The notes: a model not told the origin generated them from the letters alone. 64,000 bases of DNA from Sphingobacterium sp. R2 (GCF_040760075.1 NZ_CP142884.1:3162001-3226000), one strand, 5' to 3'. Positions 53,696-63,308 are shown, numbered from the stretch's first letter. Translations and numbers: made by a program.

Positions 53696-55195
53696 ATGAG
53701 CAAAAAATCAAATAAAGAAGTTGACGTTGTTCTAATCGGCGCCGGTATTATGAGTGCTACTTTGGGTACTCTAATCAATGAATTAAGCCCAGACGTTAAT
53801 ATTGAAATTCTTGAGCGTTTGGATGTTGTGGCTGCTGAAAGTTCAGACGCTTGGAATAATGCTGGCACGGGTCACTCTGCCTTATGCGAGCTAAATTATA
53901 CACCCGAACAGAAAGATGGTTCTGTAAAGATTGATAAAGCAGTGAAAATTGCTGAGCAATTTGAGGTATCTAAGCAGTTTTGGTCCTACCTCGTTGATAA
54001 AGGCGTCATTACCCAACCTGAAAATTTTATCCGTAGTATTCCACACCTAAGTGCAGTTTTTGGTGAAAAAGATGCTAAATTTCTAAAAACAAGATGGGAA
54101 ACGTTAACCACCCAAAACTTGTTTAAGGGAATGGAGTATACTGAAGATGCTGAGTTGCTGAAATCATGGATTCCATTGATGATGGAGGGGCGTGATAAAA
54201 ATGAAAAGATTGCTGCAACGAAAATGGATCTTGGTACAGATGTCAATTTTGGCTCATTGACACGTGATTTGATCACTAATCTTGCAAATAAAGAAAATAT
54301 ATCCATTTCGCTAAACCATGAAGTCATTGACATTGAACGTGAAGATGATGGTCGTTGGGAAGTGGAGGTCAAAGATTTAAAAACAGGAGTAAAGAGAGAA
54401 ATCAAAGCGAAATTTGTATTTATTGGTGCTGGTGGACACTCCTTGCTGTTGTTGGAAAAATCCGGAATACCAGAAGCAAAAGGCTATGGTGGCTTTCCGG
54501 TAGGAGGCCAATGGCTACGTTGTGTGAATGATGAGATTATTAAAGCACATCACGCCAAAGTGTACGGCAAAGCTTCTGTGGGCGCTCCACCGATGTCTGT
54601 ACCGCACTTAGATACGCGTTATATTGATGGCAAACAAGCTTTGTTATTTGGTCCTTATGCGGGTTTTTCCACAAAATTCCTCAAACAGGGTTCTTATTTC
54701 GATCTACCTGCTTCGATCAAGTTGTCGAATATCCGTCCGATGCTATCTGCCGGACTTGATAATTTGCCCTTGACCAAGTATTTGATCACAGAAGTCATGA
54801 AATCTCCGAAAGATAAACTGGAGTCATTGAAACAATTTATGCCCACAGCAAAATTGGAGGACTGGGTTATTGAGAAGGCGGGACAACGGGTTCAGGTGAT
54901 CAAGAAAGATGAAAAGAGAGGTGGGATTTTGGAATTTGGAACAGAGGTCGTCTCTAGTTCAGATGGTTCTATTGCCGCGTTATTGGGTGCTTCTCCTGGC
55001 GCTTCTACCTCTGTCGCGATCATGATCAGCTTGCTGAAGAAATGTTTCCCTGAACGTGCTAAATCAGATGAATACAGGAAGAAGTTACGTGAGATGATAC
55101 CATCACACGGGAAATCATTGAACGACGACGCACAGCTTTGTAAAGAAACACGTATACGCACACACAAAGCGTTGAAATTAATCGCTATCGATTAA
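53696..55195 (+). CDS. mqo: Malate:quinone oxidoreductase
   Basis: A 499-residue FAD enzyme of full family length. The dinucleotide-binding loop is 'VDVVLIGAGIMSATLGTLI' (about 9-27); 'NNAGTGHSALCELNYTP', 'GGFPVGGQWLRC' and 'HLDTRYIDGKQALLFGPYAGFS' are Mqo signatures, and the C-terminus has 'LGASPGASTSV'. It oxidises malate to oxaloacetate and passes electrons to quinone at the membrane as part of the TCA cycle. It has its own promoter. Confidence 0.97.
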   Translation: MSKKSNKEVDVVLIGAGIMSATLGTLINELSPDVNIEILERLDVVAAESSDAWNNAGTGHSALCELNYTPEQKDGSVKIDKAVKIAEQFEVSKQFWSYLVDKGVITQPENFIRSIPHLSAVFGEKDAKFLKTRWETLTTQNLFKGMEYTEDAELLKSWIPLMMEGRDKNEKIAATKMDLGTDVNFGSLTRDLITNLANKENISISLNHEVIDIEREDDGRWEVEVKDLKTGVKREIKAKFVFIGAGGHSLLLLEKSGIPEAKGYGGFPVGGQWLRCVNDEIIKAHHAKVYGKASVGAPPMSVPHLDTRYIDGKQALLFGPYAGFSTKFLKQGSYFDLPASIKLSNIRPMLSAGLDNLPLTKYLITEVMKSPKDKLESLKQFMPTAKLEDWVIEKAGQRVQVIKKDEKRGGILEFGTEVVSSSDGSIAALLGASPGASTSVAIMISLLKKCFPERAKSDEYRKKLREMIPSHGKSLNDDAQLCKETRIRTHKALKLIAID

Positions 55196-55215
55196 TCAGG
55201 CCCGACCAACAATAT

Positions 55216-55340
55216 ACTTGAGGGGTGCTTCGAACGGCTTCTGCCGTTCTAGGCTGAGATTATACCCAATAAAAGCGATTGTTCCTCTTTGTACAATCGC
55301 TTTTATATACCTGATCCAGGTAATGCTGGCGTAGGGATTT
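55216..55340 (+). ncRNA. TPP (THI element) riboswitch
   Basis: The core consensus is clear: GGGGTGC (55222-55228), GGCTGAGAT (55252-55260), ACCC (55264-55267), ACCTGATC (55309-55316), and TAATGCTGGCGTAGGGA (55321-55337). Two accessory stems are present, a 7-bp one (55232-55248) and a perfect 14-bp one (55269-55282 with 55293-55306). It lies 73 bp upstream of a PnuC-type transporter gene. Thiamine pyrophosphate binding would repress transport. The expression platform is not obvious, apart from a 14-bp palindrome at 55351. Confidence 0.95.
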
Positions 55341-55412
55341 AATTTCAATAAAAACAGCTGTTTTCTCCCCGAAGGTTTATTATAAGATCGCACGCACTAA
55401 TAAACAATTCGA

Positions 55413-56030
55413 ATGACTCCCGAATCCATGATCGAAGCTTTGATAAAACAGATGCAACAAGCCACAGTGGCAGAATGGCTAGGTGTTTCTTTCGGCATTT
55501 TGCAAGTCTGGTTTTCACGGCAAAATAAATCAATCCATTATATTTTTGGCATTATAGGTATACTGATATCCGTATATGTATTATTTCACGCAAAACTGTA
55601 TGCTGAAATATTGCTGCACCTGTATTATTTAGTCATGAGCATTTACGGCTGGATGTATTGGAAATATAGCAGTGACGCTGCTACGCCGATCACACGTTGT
55701 GAAAAGAAAGATTGGTGGATAGTATGCTTTATCTGCACCGCTGGTTTTTTGTTGTTCTATTTTGGATTGGTGCATTTAACAGACTCCGATGTTCCACTAT
55801 GGGATTCCGCCGTTTCCTGCACCGCTTGGGCAGGAATGTGGTTGTTGGCAAAACGCAAAATAGAAAATTGGATACTGTTGAATATTAGCAATCTAATGGC
55901 CATTCCATTATTGATCCATAAAGGATTGTTTCTCTATTCCGGACTGACTTTGTTTTTATTTGTGATGGCATTTAGTGGATATTTAAATTGGAGGAAAATA
56001 ATACGTGAAGAGAGATATGCAACTCAATAG
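55413..56030 (+). CDS. PnuC-family transporter, probably thiamine (PnuT)
   Basis: A 205-residue membrane protein with about seven hydrophobic segments. The PnuC family Trp-rich segment 'LVMSIYGWMYWKY' is present. In Bacteroidota, PnuC-type proteins behind TPP riboswitches are assigned to thiamine uptake (PnuT), and the riboswitch 73 bp upstream makes thiamine the likely cargo, not nicotinamide riboside. Met5 (55425) is an alternative start. It overlaps the acyl-CoA-dehydrogenase-like gene. Confidence 0.9.
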   Translation: MTPESMIEALIKQMQQATVAEWLGVSFGILQVWFSRQNKSIHYIFGIIGILISVYVLFHAKLYAEILLHLYYLVMSIYGWMYWKYSSDAATPITRCEKKDWWIVCFICTAGFLLFYFGLVHLTDSDVPLWDSAVSCTAWAGMWLLAKRKIENWILLNISNLMAIPLLIHKGLFLYSGLTLFLFVMAFSGYLNWRKIIREERYATQ

Positions 56031-57096
56031 TGCGGATATTGCCATTCTGAAAGACAGTCAGGCAAAAGGTATTCAGCAGAAATCTTTGTCGGATGAACAG
56101 TTGGAACTAATCTATCGCAGAAAATGGTTTAAAATCTGGATTCCCGTTGAACTGGGTGGATTAGGTTTAACGGTACCAGAAGGTCTGAATGTATTGGCTG
56201 ATTTAGCGTATTGGGACGGCGGACTGGCCTGGACAGTGACATTATGTTCGGGAGCAAATCTTTTTGTCGGTTTTATTGATCGCGTTCTAGGCGATCAAAT
56301 CTTTAAAATGGAACGGGTTTGTTTCGGTGGTAGCGGGCAGGCATCGGGCACAGCAACGCGCGATGGTGAACATTATCGACTCACAGGGTTTTGGAAGTAC
56401 GCTACTGGGGCTCCACATTTAACCCATTTTACGTTGAATGCAACGATTCAGGAAGGGGGGAAACCCGTAATGGATGACAAAGGGAATCCACTTGTAAAAT
56501 CATTTTTTGTCGATAGAGAACATGCGCTGGTTCATTATGACTGGGATACGTTCGGATTAGAGGTGACTGCCTCGCACTCTTTTTCGCTGCAGGACGTCCT
56601 AGTTGATGGTAAACAGTGTTTTGAAATCAATGCGGCGAAAAGCACACGCAGTGATCTACGCTATCAATATCCCTTTATGCCTTTTGCTGAGTTGACCTTG
56701 CTGGCCAATTTTATCGGGATGTATAAGCGATTTCTGGATTTGATTGAAAAACTGTTTGTGTTAAAAAGTAAAGCGTCCAATTGGGAACAGGCAGCGAGTA
56801 AAGCTGCTTTCGGCATGCTCGATGAGCTTCAACAGGATTACACCATACGAAAGGATGCTATCTTGCATTTGGCTGACCATTCTTGGGATAACCTCAGTAA
56901 TGGTATCGATAATGCCACAATTTATGCGCAAATAGCCACGCAAAGCCGTGATTTTGTCTCTTCCATTTTAACGAATACCGTTAAACTCTATCCTCAGGCA
57001 GGGATTTTGGGGGCTGCCGTGGACCAAGAGATCAATATCATCTTCCGAAATATTTTTACTGCTTCACAGCATAAGTTGTTGCAGAAGAGTATATAG
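56017..57096 (+). CDS. Acyl-CoA dehydrogenase-like flavoprotein under TPP-riboswitch control
   Basis: ATG at 56017 is preferred (overlap of 14 bp with the transporter gene) over a GTG at 56005; 359 residues. N-terminal helices ('KIWIPVELGGLGLTVPEG') and the flavin region ('FGGSGQASGTATRDGEHYRLTGFWKYATGA') match the acyl-CoA dehydrogenase superfamily, nearer to the flavin monooxygenase side (the catalytic Glu is not evident). The riboswitch and overlap suggest a link to thiamine or its precursors. The reaction is unknown. Confidence 0.8.
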   Translation: MQLNSADIAILKDSQAKGIQQKSLSDEQLELIYRRKWFKIWIPVELGGLGLTVPEGLNVLADLAYWDGGLAWTVTLCSGANLFVGFIDRVLGDQIFKMERVCFGGSGQASGTATRDGEHYRLTGFWKYATGAPHLTHFTLNATIQEGGKPVMDDKGNPLVKSFFVDREHALVHYDWDTFGLEVTASHSFSLQDVLVDGKQCFEINAAKSTRSDLRYQYPFMPFAELTLLANFIGMYKRFLDLIEKLFVLKSKASNWEQAASKAAFGMLDELQQDYTIRKDAILHLADHSWDNLSNGIDNATIYAQIATQSRDFVSSILTNTVKLYPQAGILGAAVDQEINIIFRNIFTASQHKLLQKSI

Positions 57097-57214
57097 ACAA
57101 TAGCTTTGTTTTAAAAATTTTTTGTTACAAATGCTGCGTTATCTACAGATTTTCCGCTGCTAATTTTTGGTGTGCCAAAAGAAGAACCGCTAGTAACCAA
57201 CTTGCCCGTTTTTA

Positions 57215-57292
57215 CAGTGATTGCTCAGTGCTTGTTCAGTGCTTGTTCAGTGATGATTCAGTGACGAGTGAACAAGCACTGAACGAGTACTG
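57215..57292. repeat. Array of 11-bp direct and inverted repeats
   Basis: Five direct 11-bp units beginning CAGTG run from 57215 to 57269 (two are identical, CAGTGCTTGTT), followed by two inverted units (AACAAGCACTG at 57271-57281 and AACGAGTACTG at 57282-57292). The exact pair of CAGTGCTTGTT and its complement can form a large hairpin. It lies in the 404-bp gap between the flavoprotein gene and tRNA-Arg. The rest of that gap shows no gene. Confidence 0.88.
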
Positions 57293-57464
57293 GGTAACAA
57301 TTGTTCTAAGGCTGTGCCTAGGGGTAAATTGGTATTTGGATATCTGCTATCTAATTGGTATATTAGCTATTTTTTCGCCATGAAATGGCCAACCGATTCG
57401 TATACATTGCTGAAAAATATTCGCGTGCCCACGTCAACACGGAGCTGGAGTTCGTAGCGTAAAA

Positions 57465-57498
57465 AAAAGGAGATCATCTCATTGAAATGTCTCCTTTT
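57465..57498 (-). terminator. tRNA-Arg terminator
   Basis: A 9-bp stem (AAAAGGAGA with TCTCCTTTT, 16-nt loop) directly after the tRNA 3' end runs into T on the minus strand. Confidence 0.8.
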
Positions 57499-57499
57499 G

Positions 57500-57571
57500 T
57501 GTTCCCGGCGGGGGTCGAACCCACATCGTCAGAACCGGAATCTGAAATTCTATCCATTGAACTACGGGAAC
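57500..57571 (-). tRNA. tRNA-Arg (anticodon CCG)
   Basis: The full cloverleaf is visible on the minus strand: acceptor GTTCCCG/CGGGAAC (7 bp), D arm, anticodon stem TCAGA/TCTGA with loop TTCCGGT, T arm with TTCGACC loop, discriminator A. The anticodon CCG reads the codon CGG. The CCA tail is not encoded. Confidence 0.95.
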
Positions 57572-57776
57572 GTCCCGCAAAGATATATTATTTTCTAGAT
57601 CTAACAAATATCTTTACGATAAAATTGTAACTTTTAGCAGGCAATTTTTAGCGATAATTAGCGCCGTTTTTTTGCATATAAATTTCACCCGCTCCTCGTT
57701 TTTTTTTAACTCAGTGCTAATGATTCATTTGTGCATACTTCGGATCAAAAAATGATGCTAGTTGACAGCAGGTTGG

Positions 57777-58679
57777 TTATGACCGCGGGTGGTATTGCGT
57801 GATTACAGAATGCAGGTATTCCTTGTCTATATGCGTATATATTTCGGTAGTGGTGATACTTTCATGTCCGAGCATGTCCTGTACAGCCCGCAGATCGGCC
57901 CCGCCTTCCACTAAATGAGAGGCAAAGCTATGGCGGAAGGTATGTGGGCTAATGTTTTTCTGTAACCCTATTTTTAAGGCAAGTTCTTTGATGATCAAAA
58001 AAACCATGACCCGGGATAATGCAGCTCCTCGTCTATTGAGAAATACAATATCTTCATTTCCCGGTTTAATCTTGATATGCGGCCTGATGGTTTCCAGGTA
58101 GATGCGAAGGTATTTAATGGCATGTTGACCAATTGGTATGAGACGCTCTTTGTTTCCCTTCCCTTCGACTTTTATAAATTCTACATCTAAAAATAGATTG
58201 GATAGTTTGAGTGTGGTAAGTTCCGAAACACGAAGGCCACATCCGTATAAGATTTCGATGATTGTTTTATTTCGTTGGCCTTCGGATGAAGAGAGATCAA
58301 TTGCAGAAATCATCTGATCGACCTCCTGTATACTCAAAACACTGGGCAGCTTGCGCGCCAATCGCGGTGCTTGAATAAGGTCTGTCGGATTGTTGCTGAA
58401 TTCATGCTCAATCATCAAAAAGCTAAAAAAGGTTTTGAGTCCAGATATCAATCTCGACTGCGTGAAAGGTGAAATATTGAATTGCTGCAGCCAAACCAAA
58501 AATTCCTGAATATTTTTTCTTGCTATGGTATTTAAAACCAGTTGATTGTCTTCGCAATAAATCTGAAATTTGGATACATCATTTAAGTAAGCGTCAATAG
58601 AATTTGCACTTAAGCCTCTTTCGAACTTTAAGAATTGTTCGAATTCCTTTTTGATGACGTTCCAGTTTTTAAAATCCAT
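57777..58679 (-). CDS. xerD: Site-specific tyrosine recombinase XerD
   Basis: ATG at 58679 (Met45 of the longer frame) is preferred: the added upstream part is hydrophobic and unlike XerD; 300 residues is normal. N-terminal core-binding domain (about 5-90) precedes the catalytic domain with Arg150 ('CGLRVSEL'), Lys174 ('EGKGNKE'), His246/Arg249 ('HTFRHSFASH'), His272 ('LGHES') and Tyr281 ('IYTHI'). It resolves chromosome dimers at dif with XerC. Its nearness to a tRNA is not taken as a mobile element. Confidence 0.95.
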   Translation of the reverse strand: MDFKNWNVIKKEFEQFLKFERGLSANSIDAYLNDVSKFQIYCEDNQLVLNTIARKNIQEFLVWLQQFNISPFTQSRLISGLKTFFSFLMIEHEFSNNPTDLIQAPRLARKLPSVLSIQEVDQMISAIDLSSSEGQRNKTIIEILYGCGLRVSELTTLKLSNLFLDVEFIKVEGKGNKERLIPIGQHAIKYLRIYLETIRPHIKIKPGNEDIVFLNRRGAALSRVMVFLIIKELALKIGLQKNISPHTFRHSFASHLVEGGADLRAVQDMLGHESITTTEIYTHIDKEYLHSVITQYHPRS

Positions 58680-58919
58680 TTGCAGCAAAATTACAATTAA
58701 CTGTCGTTCTTTTTGAAAGATATTCAGTATTTTTAAAACGGTTTCTACAGCGTGAACCACATCCACTAAAAGCGGCAGCGGCATACTGTGCAATAAGGTG
58801 TTGGAGAACAATCGTAGTAAGCTATATTTTATGATTTATCGGAACATTGATCTCCAGTTCCGTTTTACCCTAATAGCAAACAATTGATAAAAATAACTGA
58901 AAAAAAAGAAATTTTTTCT

Positions 58920-61775
58920 ATGAAATTCATTAAACCATTAGCATTAGCTTTTCTCTTACCAGCTACCTTCTATGTAGCGGAAGCAACAATGCCAACCACG
59001 TTAACTGCGGAAGCGCGCGCGATTCTATCGCAAGATAGTTTGACTTTGAATCAGAAATTACCCTTCGACAATGAAGTTGTTACAGGTAAACTCAAAAATG
59101 GATTTACATACTTTATTCGTAAAAATGGCGAGCCAAAAGGTCGTGTTACGATGTATTTGGGCATGAAAGCAGGCTCTATTCTGGAAAATGAAAAGCAGCT
59201 GGGCTTAGCCCATTTTTTGGAGCACATGAATTTCAATGGTCTCAAGCATTTTCCGAAAAATGAATTGGTTAATTATCTGCAAAAGGCCGGGGTTCGCTTT
59301 GGGTCGGATCTGAATGCCTACACCAGCTTCGATCAGACCGTTTACCAATTACCGATTCCTTCTGATGACCCTGAACTTTTGAAAAATGGTTTGCAAGTCA
59401 TGCGCGACTGGGCCCAAGATGCATTATTGGATGGCGAGGAGATCGATAAAGAACGCGGAGTTATCTTGGAAGAGAAGCGTGGAGGGAGAGGAGTGCAACA
59501 ACGGCTCCAAGATCAGTATTTTCCAATGTTGCTGAATGGTTCACTTTACTCCAAACGCTTACCAATAGGTACCGAGGAAATACTTAAAACATTCCCGTAT
59601 TCGGAAATACGCAAATTTCACCAAGACTGGTACCGTCCCGATTTACAAGCCTTAATTATCGTCGGAGACATTGATCCCAAAGAAATGGAAGAACGGGTGA
59701 AGGTGTTGTTTGCCGATATGAAAATGCCCAAGAAAGCATTGGAGCGTAAAAAATACCGGGTAGACCTGTTAAACAAAAATCAGTTCTTAGCAATTTCAGA
59801 TCCAGAGTTACCGTATACCGTGGCGCAGATTCTCATCAAAAGCGAAAAGGATAAAGTTGAAACGGTAGGGGATTACCGAAACGAACTTTTGAAAAGTGTT
59901 TTCAACAAGATGATCGCTGGTCGTTTTTCCGAATTGATGCAACAGCCAAATCCTCCATTTATGCAAGCCGGTGGAAGTATTAGTGATTTTATCGCTAACC
60001 TCAATACCTTTTCATTGTTGGTTGTGCCTAAGCCCGGAGAGCTCGAGTCGGGATTTAAAGCTATGTTAACCGAATTTGAGCGCATCCAAAAGTATGGTTT
60101 CACGCAGACGGAGCTGAACCGTGCCATTGCAGATATGAAAAAAGGGAATGAGATGTCTTTTATCGAACGTGATAAAAAGAAATCGGATAGCTATGTCAAT
60201 CGTTATCTCAATTATTTTATCGATGGCGAACCTGCTTTAAGCAATGAAGATGCCTACCGCCTCACGAAGCAGCTGCTACCGACCTTAAAATTGTCTGAGG
60301 TCAATGGCTTAGTAAAAAAATATTATACCGATCTGAACCGCGATGTATTGGTGATGGCACCCGAAAAAGATAAAGCAACCTTACCTACTGAAGCTGCGGT
60401 AATGGGCTGGGTAAAAGCAGTTGAAGAGAGCCCCGTCGCAGCGTATGATGATAAAATGTCTGATCTTCCGTTGCTCTCAAAAGAACCTGTAAAAGGTGAG
60501 GTGGTATCGTCTAAAAGTATTGATGCCGTTCAAGCAAAAGAATTGACACTAAGTAATGGCGTAAAAGTGATCCTTAAGCCTACGGATTTTAAAAACGATG
60601 AGATCCAGATTATGGCGTATAGTCCGGGCGGAACTTCACTCTACAGCGATGCGGATTATTTTTCGGCCTCCAACGCATCCTCTTTAATTGATGCCAGTGG
60701 TGTAGGACAAATGAGCAACATTGAGCTCACAAAGTACCTTTCAGGAAAGGATGTTTCCATCTCTCCATACATCTCCGAACGTTATGAGGGTATTTCAGGC
60801 CGTACAGATAAAGAAGGTTTAAAAAACGCTTTTGAATTGATTTATGGCTATTTTACCGAACCTCGTTTAGATCAGGATATTTTCCAGAGTACAATGACCA
60901 GAGCGAAAGGATCTTTGGAAAATAGATTAAGCAACCCCAATAATGTGTTTTCCGACAAAGTGAAAGAAGTATTGTACGGTAATAATGTCCGCCGTCAAAA
61001 TCCGACGGTCGAAATGATCAGTAAAATCGATAGGGACCGTGCGTTGGCGATCTATAAAGAACGCTTTGCCGATGCCTCTGATTTTGTGTTTACCATCGTA
61101 GGTTCGTTTGACGAGAATCAGATTAAGCCTTATTTAGAAACTTATCTCGCTTCTCTACCGATTCAAAAAAGAGGCGAAAGTTACAAAGATCTGAATATTG
61201 TGGAGCCAAGCAAAGGCGAACGCGTAATTGTCCATAAGGGCAAAGAAGAAAAGGCGAGCACACAACTGGCGTATTATGGAGACTATAGTTATGGAGAAAC
61301 TGAAAATGTCAATATGGAAGCGCTAGAAAGTGTGTTGACGATCAAATTACTTGAACGACTTCGTGAAAAAGAAGGTGGAGTTTATGGTGTTGGGGCTCAG
61401 GCAAGTTTCAGTAAGCTACCGAAACCCCGCTATGCTTTTTCTATTGGCTTTGGTTCGGCAGTTGATAAGACAGATGCCTTAATCGCCTCGGCATTGGACG
61501 AGGTCAAAAAGATTCAGGATCAAGGGCCCGAAAAAGGTGATCTGGATAAATTTCTGGCAGAGCAACAGCGACAAAATGAGTTAAATCTTCGTGAAAATAG
61601 CTATTGGTTGAACTACATATCCAGCTCTTACCAAAATGATCTTGATCTTATGCGTTATACGCGCAGGTTGGATAATTTGAAAAAGGTGACACCAAAGTCC
61701 GTACAGGACGTTGCAGTAAAATATTTGAAAAAGGATCGACTTTTTGAATTTATTTTGATGCCGGATTCAAAATAG
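58920..61775 (+). CDS. M16-family zinc peptidase
   Basis: ATG at 58920 (Met13 of the frame) gives a proper signal peptide (cleavage about residue 23-25) and is preferred; 951 residues. Two M16 repeats: the first has the inverted zinc motif 'LAHFLEHMNF' (His98, Glu101, His102) and a downstream Glu in 'ERGVILEEKRG'; the second has no HxxEH, as expected for the inactive half. It is probably periplasmic and degrades peptides. It is divergent from xerD across 240 bp. Confidence 0.94.
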   Translation: MKFIKPLALAFLLPATFYVAEATMPTTLTAEARAILSQDSLTLNQKLPFDNEVVTGKLKNGFTYFIRKNGEPKGRVTMYLGMKAGSILENEKQLGLAHFLEHMNFNGLKHFPKNELVNYLQKAGVRFGSDLNAYTSFDQTVYQLPIPSDDPELLKNGLQVMRDWAQDALLDGEEIDKERGVILEEKRGGRGVQQRLQDQYFPMLLNGSLYSKRLPIGTEEILKTFPYSEIRKFHQDWYRPDLQALIIVGDIDPKEMEERVKVLFADMKMPKKALERKKYRVDLLNKNQFLAISDPELPYTVAQILIKSEKDKVETVGDYRNELLKSVFNKMIAGRFSELMQQPNPPFMQAGGSISDFIANLNTFSLLVVPKPGELESGFKAMLTEFERIQKYGFTQTELNRAIADMKKGNEMSFIERDKKKSDSYVNRYLNYFIDGEPALSNEDAYRLTKQLLPTLKLSEVNGLVKKYYTDLNRDVLVMAPEKDKATLPTEAAVMGWVKAVEESPVAAYDDKMSDLPLLSKEPVKGEVVSSKSIDAVQAKELTLSNGVKVILKPTDFKNDEIQIMAYSPGGTSLYSDADYFSASNASSLIDASGVGQMSNIELTKYLSGKDVSISPYISERYEGISGRTDKEGLKNAFELIYGYFTEPRLDQDIFQSTMTRAKGSLENRLSNPNNVFSDKVKEVLYGNNVRRQNPTVEMISKIDRDRALAIYKERFADASDFVFTIVGSFDENQIKPYLETYLASLPIQKRGESYKDLNIVEPSKGERVIVHKGKEEKASTQLAYYGDYSYGETENVNMEALESVLTIKLLERLREKEGGVYGVGAQASFSKLPKPRYAFSIGFGSAVDKTDALIASALDEVKKIQDQGPEKGDLDKFLAEQQRQNELNLRENSYWLNYISSSYQNDLDLMRYTRRLDNLKKVTPKSVQDVAVKYLKKDRLFEFILMPDSK

Positions 61776-61781
61776 GAGGTA

Positions 61782-61814
61782 CATAAAAAATCCCAATCAT
61801 TTCTGATTGGGATT
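61782..61814 (-). terminator. rpoD terminator (bidirectional position)
   Basis: An 11-bp stem (AATCCCAATCA with TGATTGGGATT, 4-nt loop) with T after it on the minus strand lies 28 bp after the rpoD stop. It also closes the M16 gene. Confidence 0.85.
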
Positions 61815-61841
61815 GCCAAAATTTTTAATAAGTATCTCTTA

Positions 61842-62702
61842 TTAACCCAAGTAGGATTTTAAGATTTTGCTTCTTGAAGTGTGTCTCAAACGTTGAAGGG
61901 CTTTGTCTTTGATCTGACGAACGCGTTCACGTGTCAAACTGAATTTCTCTCCGATTTCCTCAAGCGACAGTTGGTGGTTGGAACCTAATCCAAAGAAAAG
62001 TACGATAATTTCACGTTCTCTTTCTGTTAATGTAGCCAATGATCGTTTGATTTCTTCGGATAGTGATTCATCGATCAAAGAACTGTCTGTGTCTGGATCA
62101 TGGTTTTCCAGTACGTCCAAAAGTGTGTTTTCTTCACCTTGAACAAAGGGAGCATCCATAGATACGTGACGCCCAGAGTTACTTAGGGTATCCGAAACTT
62201 TGTCTACCGTAGTTTCAAGAATATCTGCTAATTCTTCTGGAGACGGCTCTCGTTCGTATTCTTGTTCTAGTTTTGAGAAAGCCTTACTGATTTTGCTCAG
62301 TGAACCTACTTGATTCAATGGCAGACGTACGATACGTGATTGTTCAGCAATTGCCTGAAGAATAGATTGGCGAATCCACCAAACCGCATAAGAAATAAAT
62401 TTAAACCCCTTTGTTTCGTCAAAACGTTTAGCTGCTTTAATTAAGCCCAAGTTACCTTCGTTGATTAAATCACCTAAGGTTAAACCTTGATTTTGATATT
62501 GTTTTGCTACTGATACGACGAAACGAAGGTTGGTTTTAGTCAATTTTTCCAAGGCAACTTGGTCACCTTCACGGATGCGTTGTGCTAATTCAACTTCTTC
62601 TTCTGCTGTAATTAAGTCTACTTTACCAATTTCGTGTAAGTATTTGTCCAAAGACTGTGACTCACGATTGGTAATAGATTGTGTAATTTTGAGCTGTCTC
62701 AT
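61842..62702 (-). CDS. rpoD: Primary RNA polymerase sigma factor
   Basis: A 286-residue sigma-70, the short form usual in Bacteroidota (no long acidic N-terminus). Region 1.2/2 has '[14 protein letters not shown]', 2.3-2.4 '[24 protein letters not shown]', region 3 '[20 protein letters not shown]', and 4.2 '[23 protein letters not shown]'. It directs RNA polymerase to TTG-N17-23-TAnnTTTG promoters like those marked in this window. Confidence 0.97.
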   Translation of the reverse strand: MRQLKITQSITNRESQSLDKYLHEIGKVDLITAEEEVELAQRIREGDQVALEKLTKTNLRFVVSVAKQYQNQGLTLGDLINEGNLGLIKAAKRFDETKGFKFISYAVWWIRQSILQAIAEQSRIVRLPLNQVGSLSKISKAFSKLEQEYEREPSPEELADILETTVDKVSDTLSNSGRHVSMDAPFVQGEENTLLDVLENHDPDTDSSLIDESLSEEIKRSLATLTEREREIIVLFFGLGSNHQLSLEEIGEKFSLTRERVRQIKDKALQRLRHTSRSKILKSYLG

Positions 62703-63090
62703 TAATTTTTATTAATTCTCCTCTCTAAGAAATGTTTGCGAAAATACGAAAATTTTTTGAATTATTAATGGAAAATTGATTAACTAACCACTCATATTTA
62801 ATGAGTTAAGGTTTTTTGAAATGGAATTTAAAGCTATCAAAAACTATTCCATTTTAATGTTTTTTTTCTTATATTTACCACTAATCGTATTCAACTATTT
62901 GACTGCTAAAGTGCTAAAGGGTTTAATTTTTTCTTGTTATTTACAATGTAACGGTCCAATAGTTGATTCATGTTGCCATTCTAATTTTTCGAAATTTATT
63001 TTAAAATGATAATTTTATGATAAAACAAAACTGTGCGTGTTTTTGTTTTACCAATGACATTAATAAATTTTAAAGAATAAAAATTATATT
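62703..63090. other. 388-bp intergenic region
   Basis: No convincing gene. A 62-codon frame at 62821 looks like chance (see rejected items). A perfect 10-bp inverted repeat TAAAACAAAA/TTTTGTTTTA with 10-nt loop lies at 63021-63050, about 40 bp before the XRE regulator start, and could be an operator or hairpin. Confidence 0.5.
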
Positions 63091-63303
63091 ATGCCAATCT
63101 TAATTCACTTGGATAGAATAATGAAAGAGAAAAAGATGTCACTCAATCAATTGAGTGACAAAGTCGGAATTACATTGTCTAATCTTTCAATCATTAAGAA
63201 CCAAAAAGCAAAGGCATTGCGATTAGACACCCTTGAAGCGATATGCAAAGCATTAGACTGCCAGCCCGGTGATCTGCTGCAATACGATGATGGTGGAGAC
63301 TAG
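63091..63303 (+). CDS. Small XRE-family (Cro/CI-type) HTH regulator
   Basis: A 70-residue single-domain helix-turn-helix protein: 'MSLNQLSDKVGITLSNLSIIKNQKAKALRLDTLEAICKALDCQPGDLLQY'. This matches the YozG-like short XRE type that often accompanies a DUF2975 membrane protein; no such partner is seen here. DNA binding is likely; targets are unknown. The inverted repeat at 63021-63050 may be its operator. Confidence 0.9.
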   Translation: MPILIHLDRIMKEKKMSLNQLSDKVGITLSNLSIIKNQKAKALRLDTLEAICKALDCQPGDLLQYDDGGD

Positions 63304-63308
63304 AAAGG

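Noticed and set aside
57215..57292. Possible CRISPR array
   Set aside because: The units are 11 bp, directly abutting, without unique spacers, and inverted copies are present; no cas gene occurs in the window.
57500..58679. tRNA plus tyrosine recombinase as an integrated element
   Set aside because: The recombinase has the length and motifs of housekeeping XerD, flanking genes are chromosomal, and no tRNA 3'-end duplication (att site) was seen.
62821..63009. 62-codon frame between rpoD and the XRE gene, with a hydrophobic start
   Set aside because: The hydrophobic bias comes from the very T-rich DNA. The end looks random, and no match to the DUF2975 partner expected for such regulators was seen.
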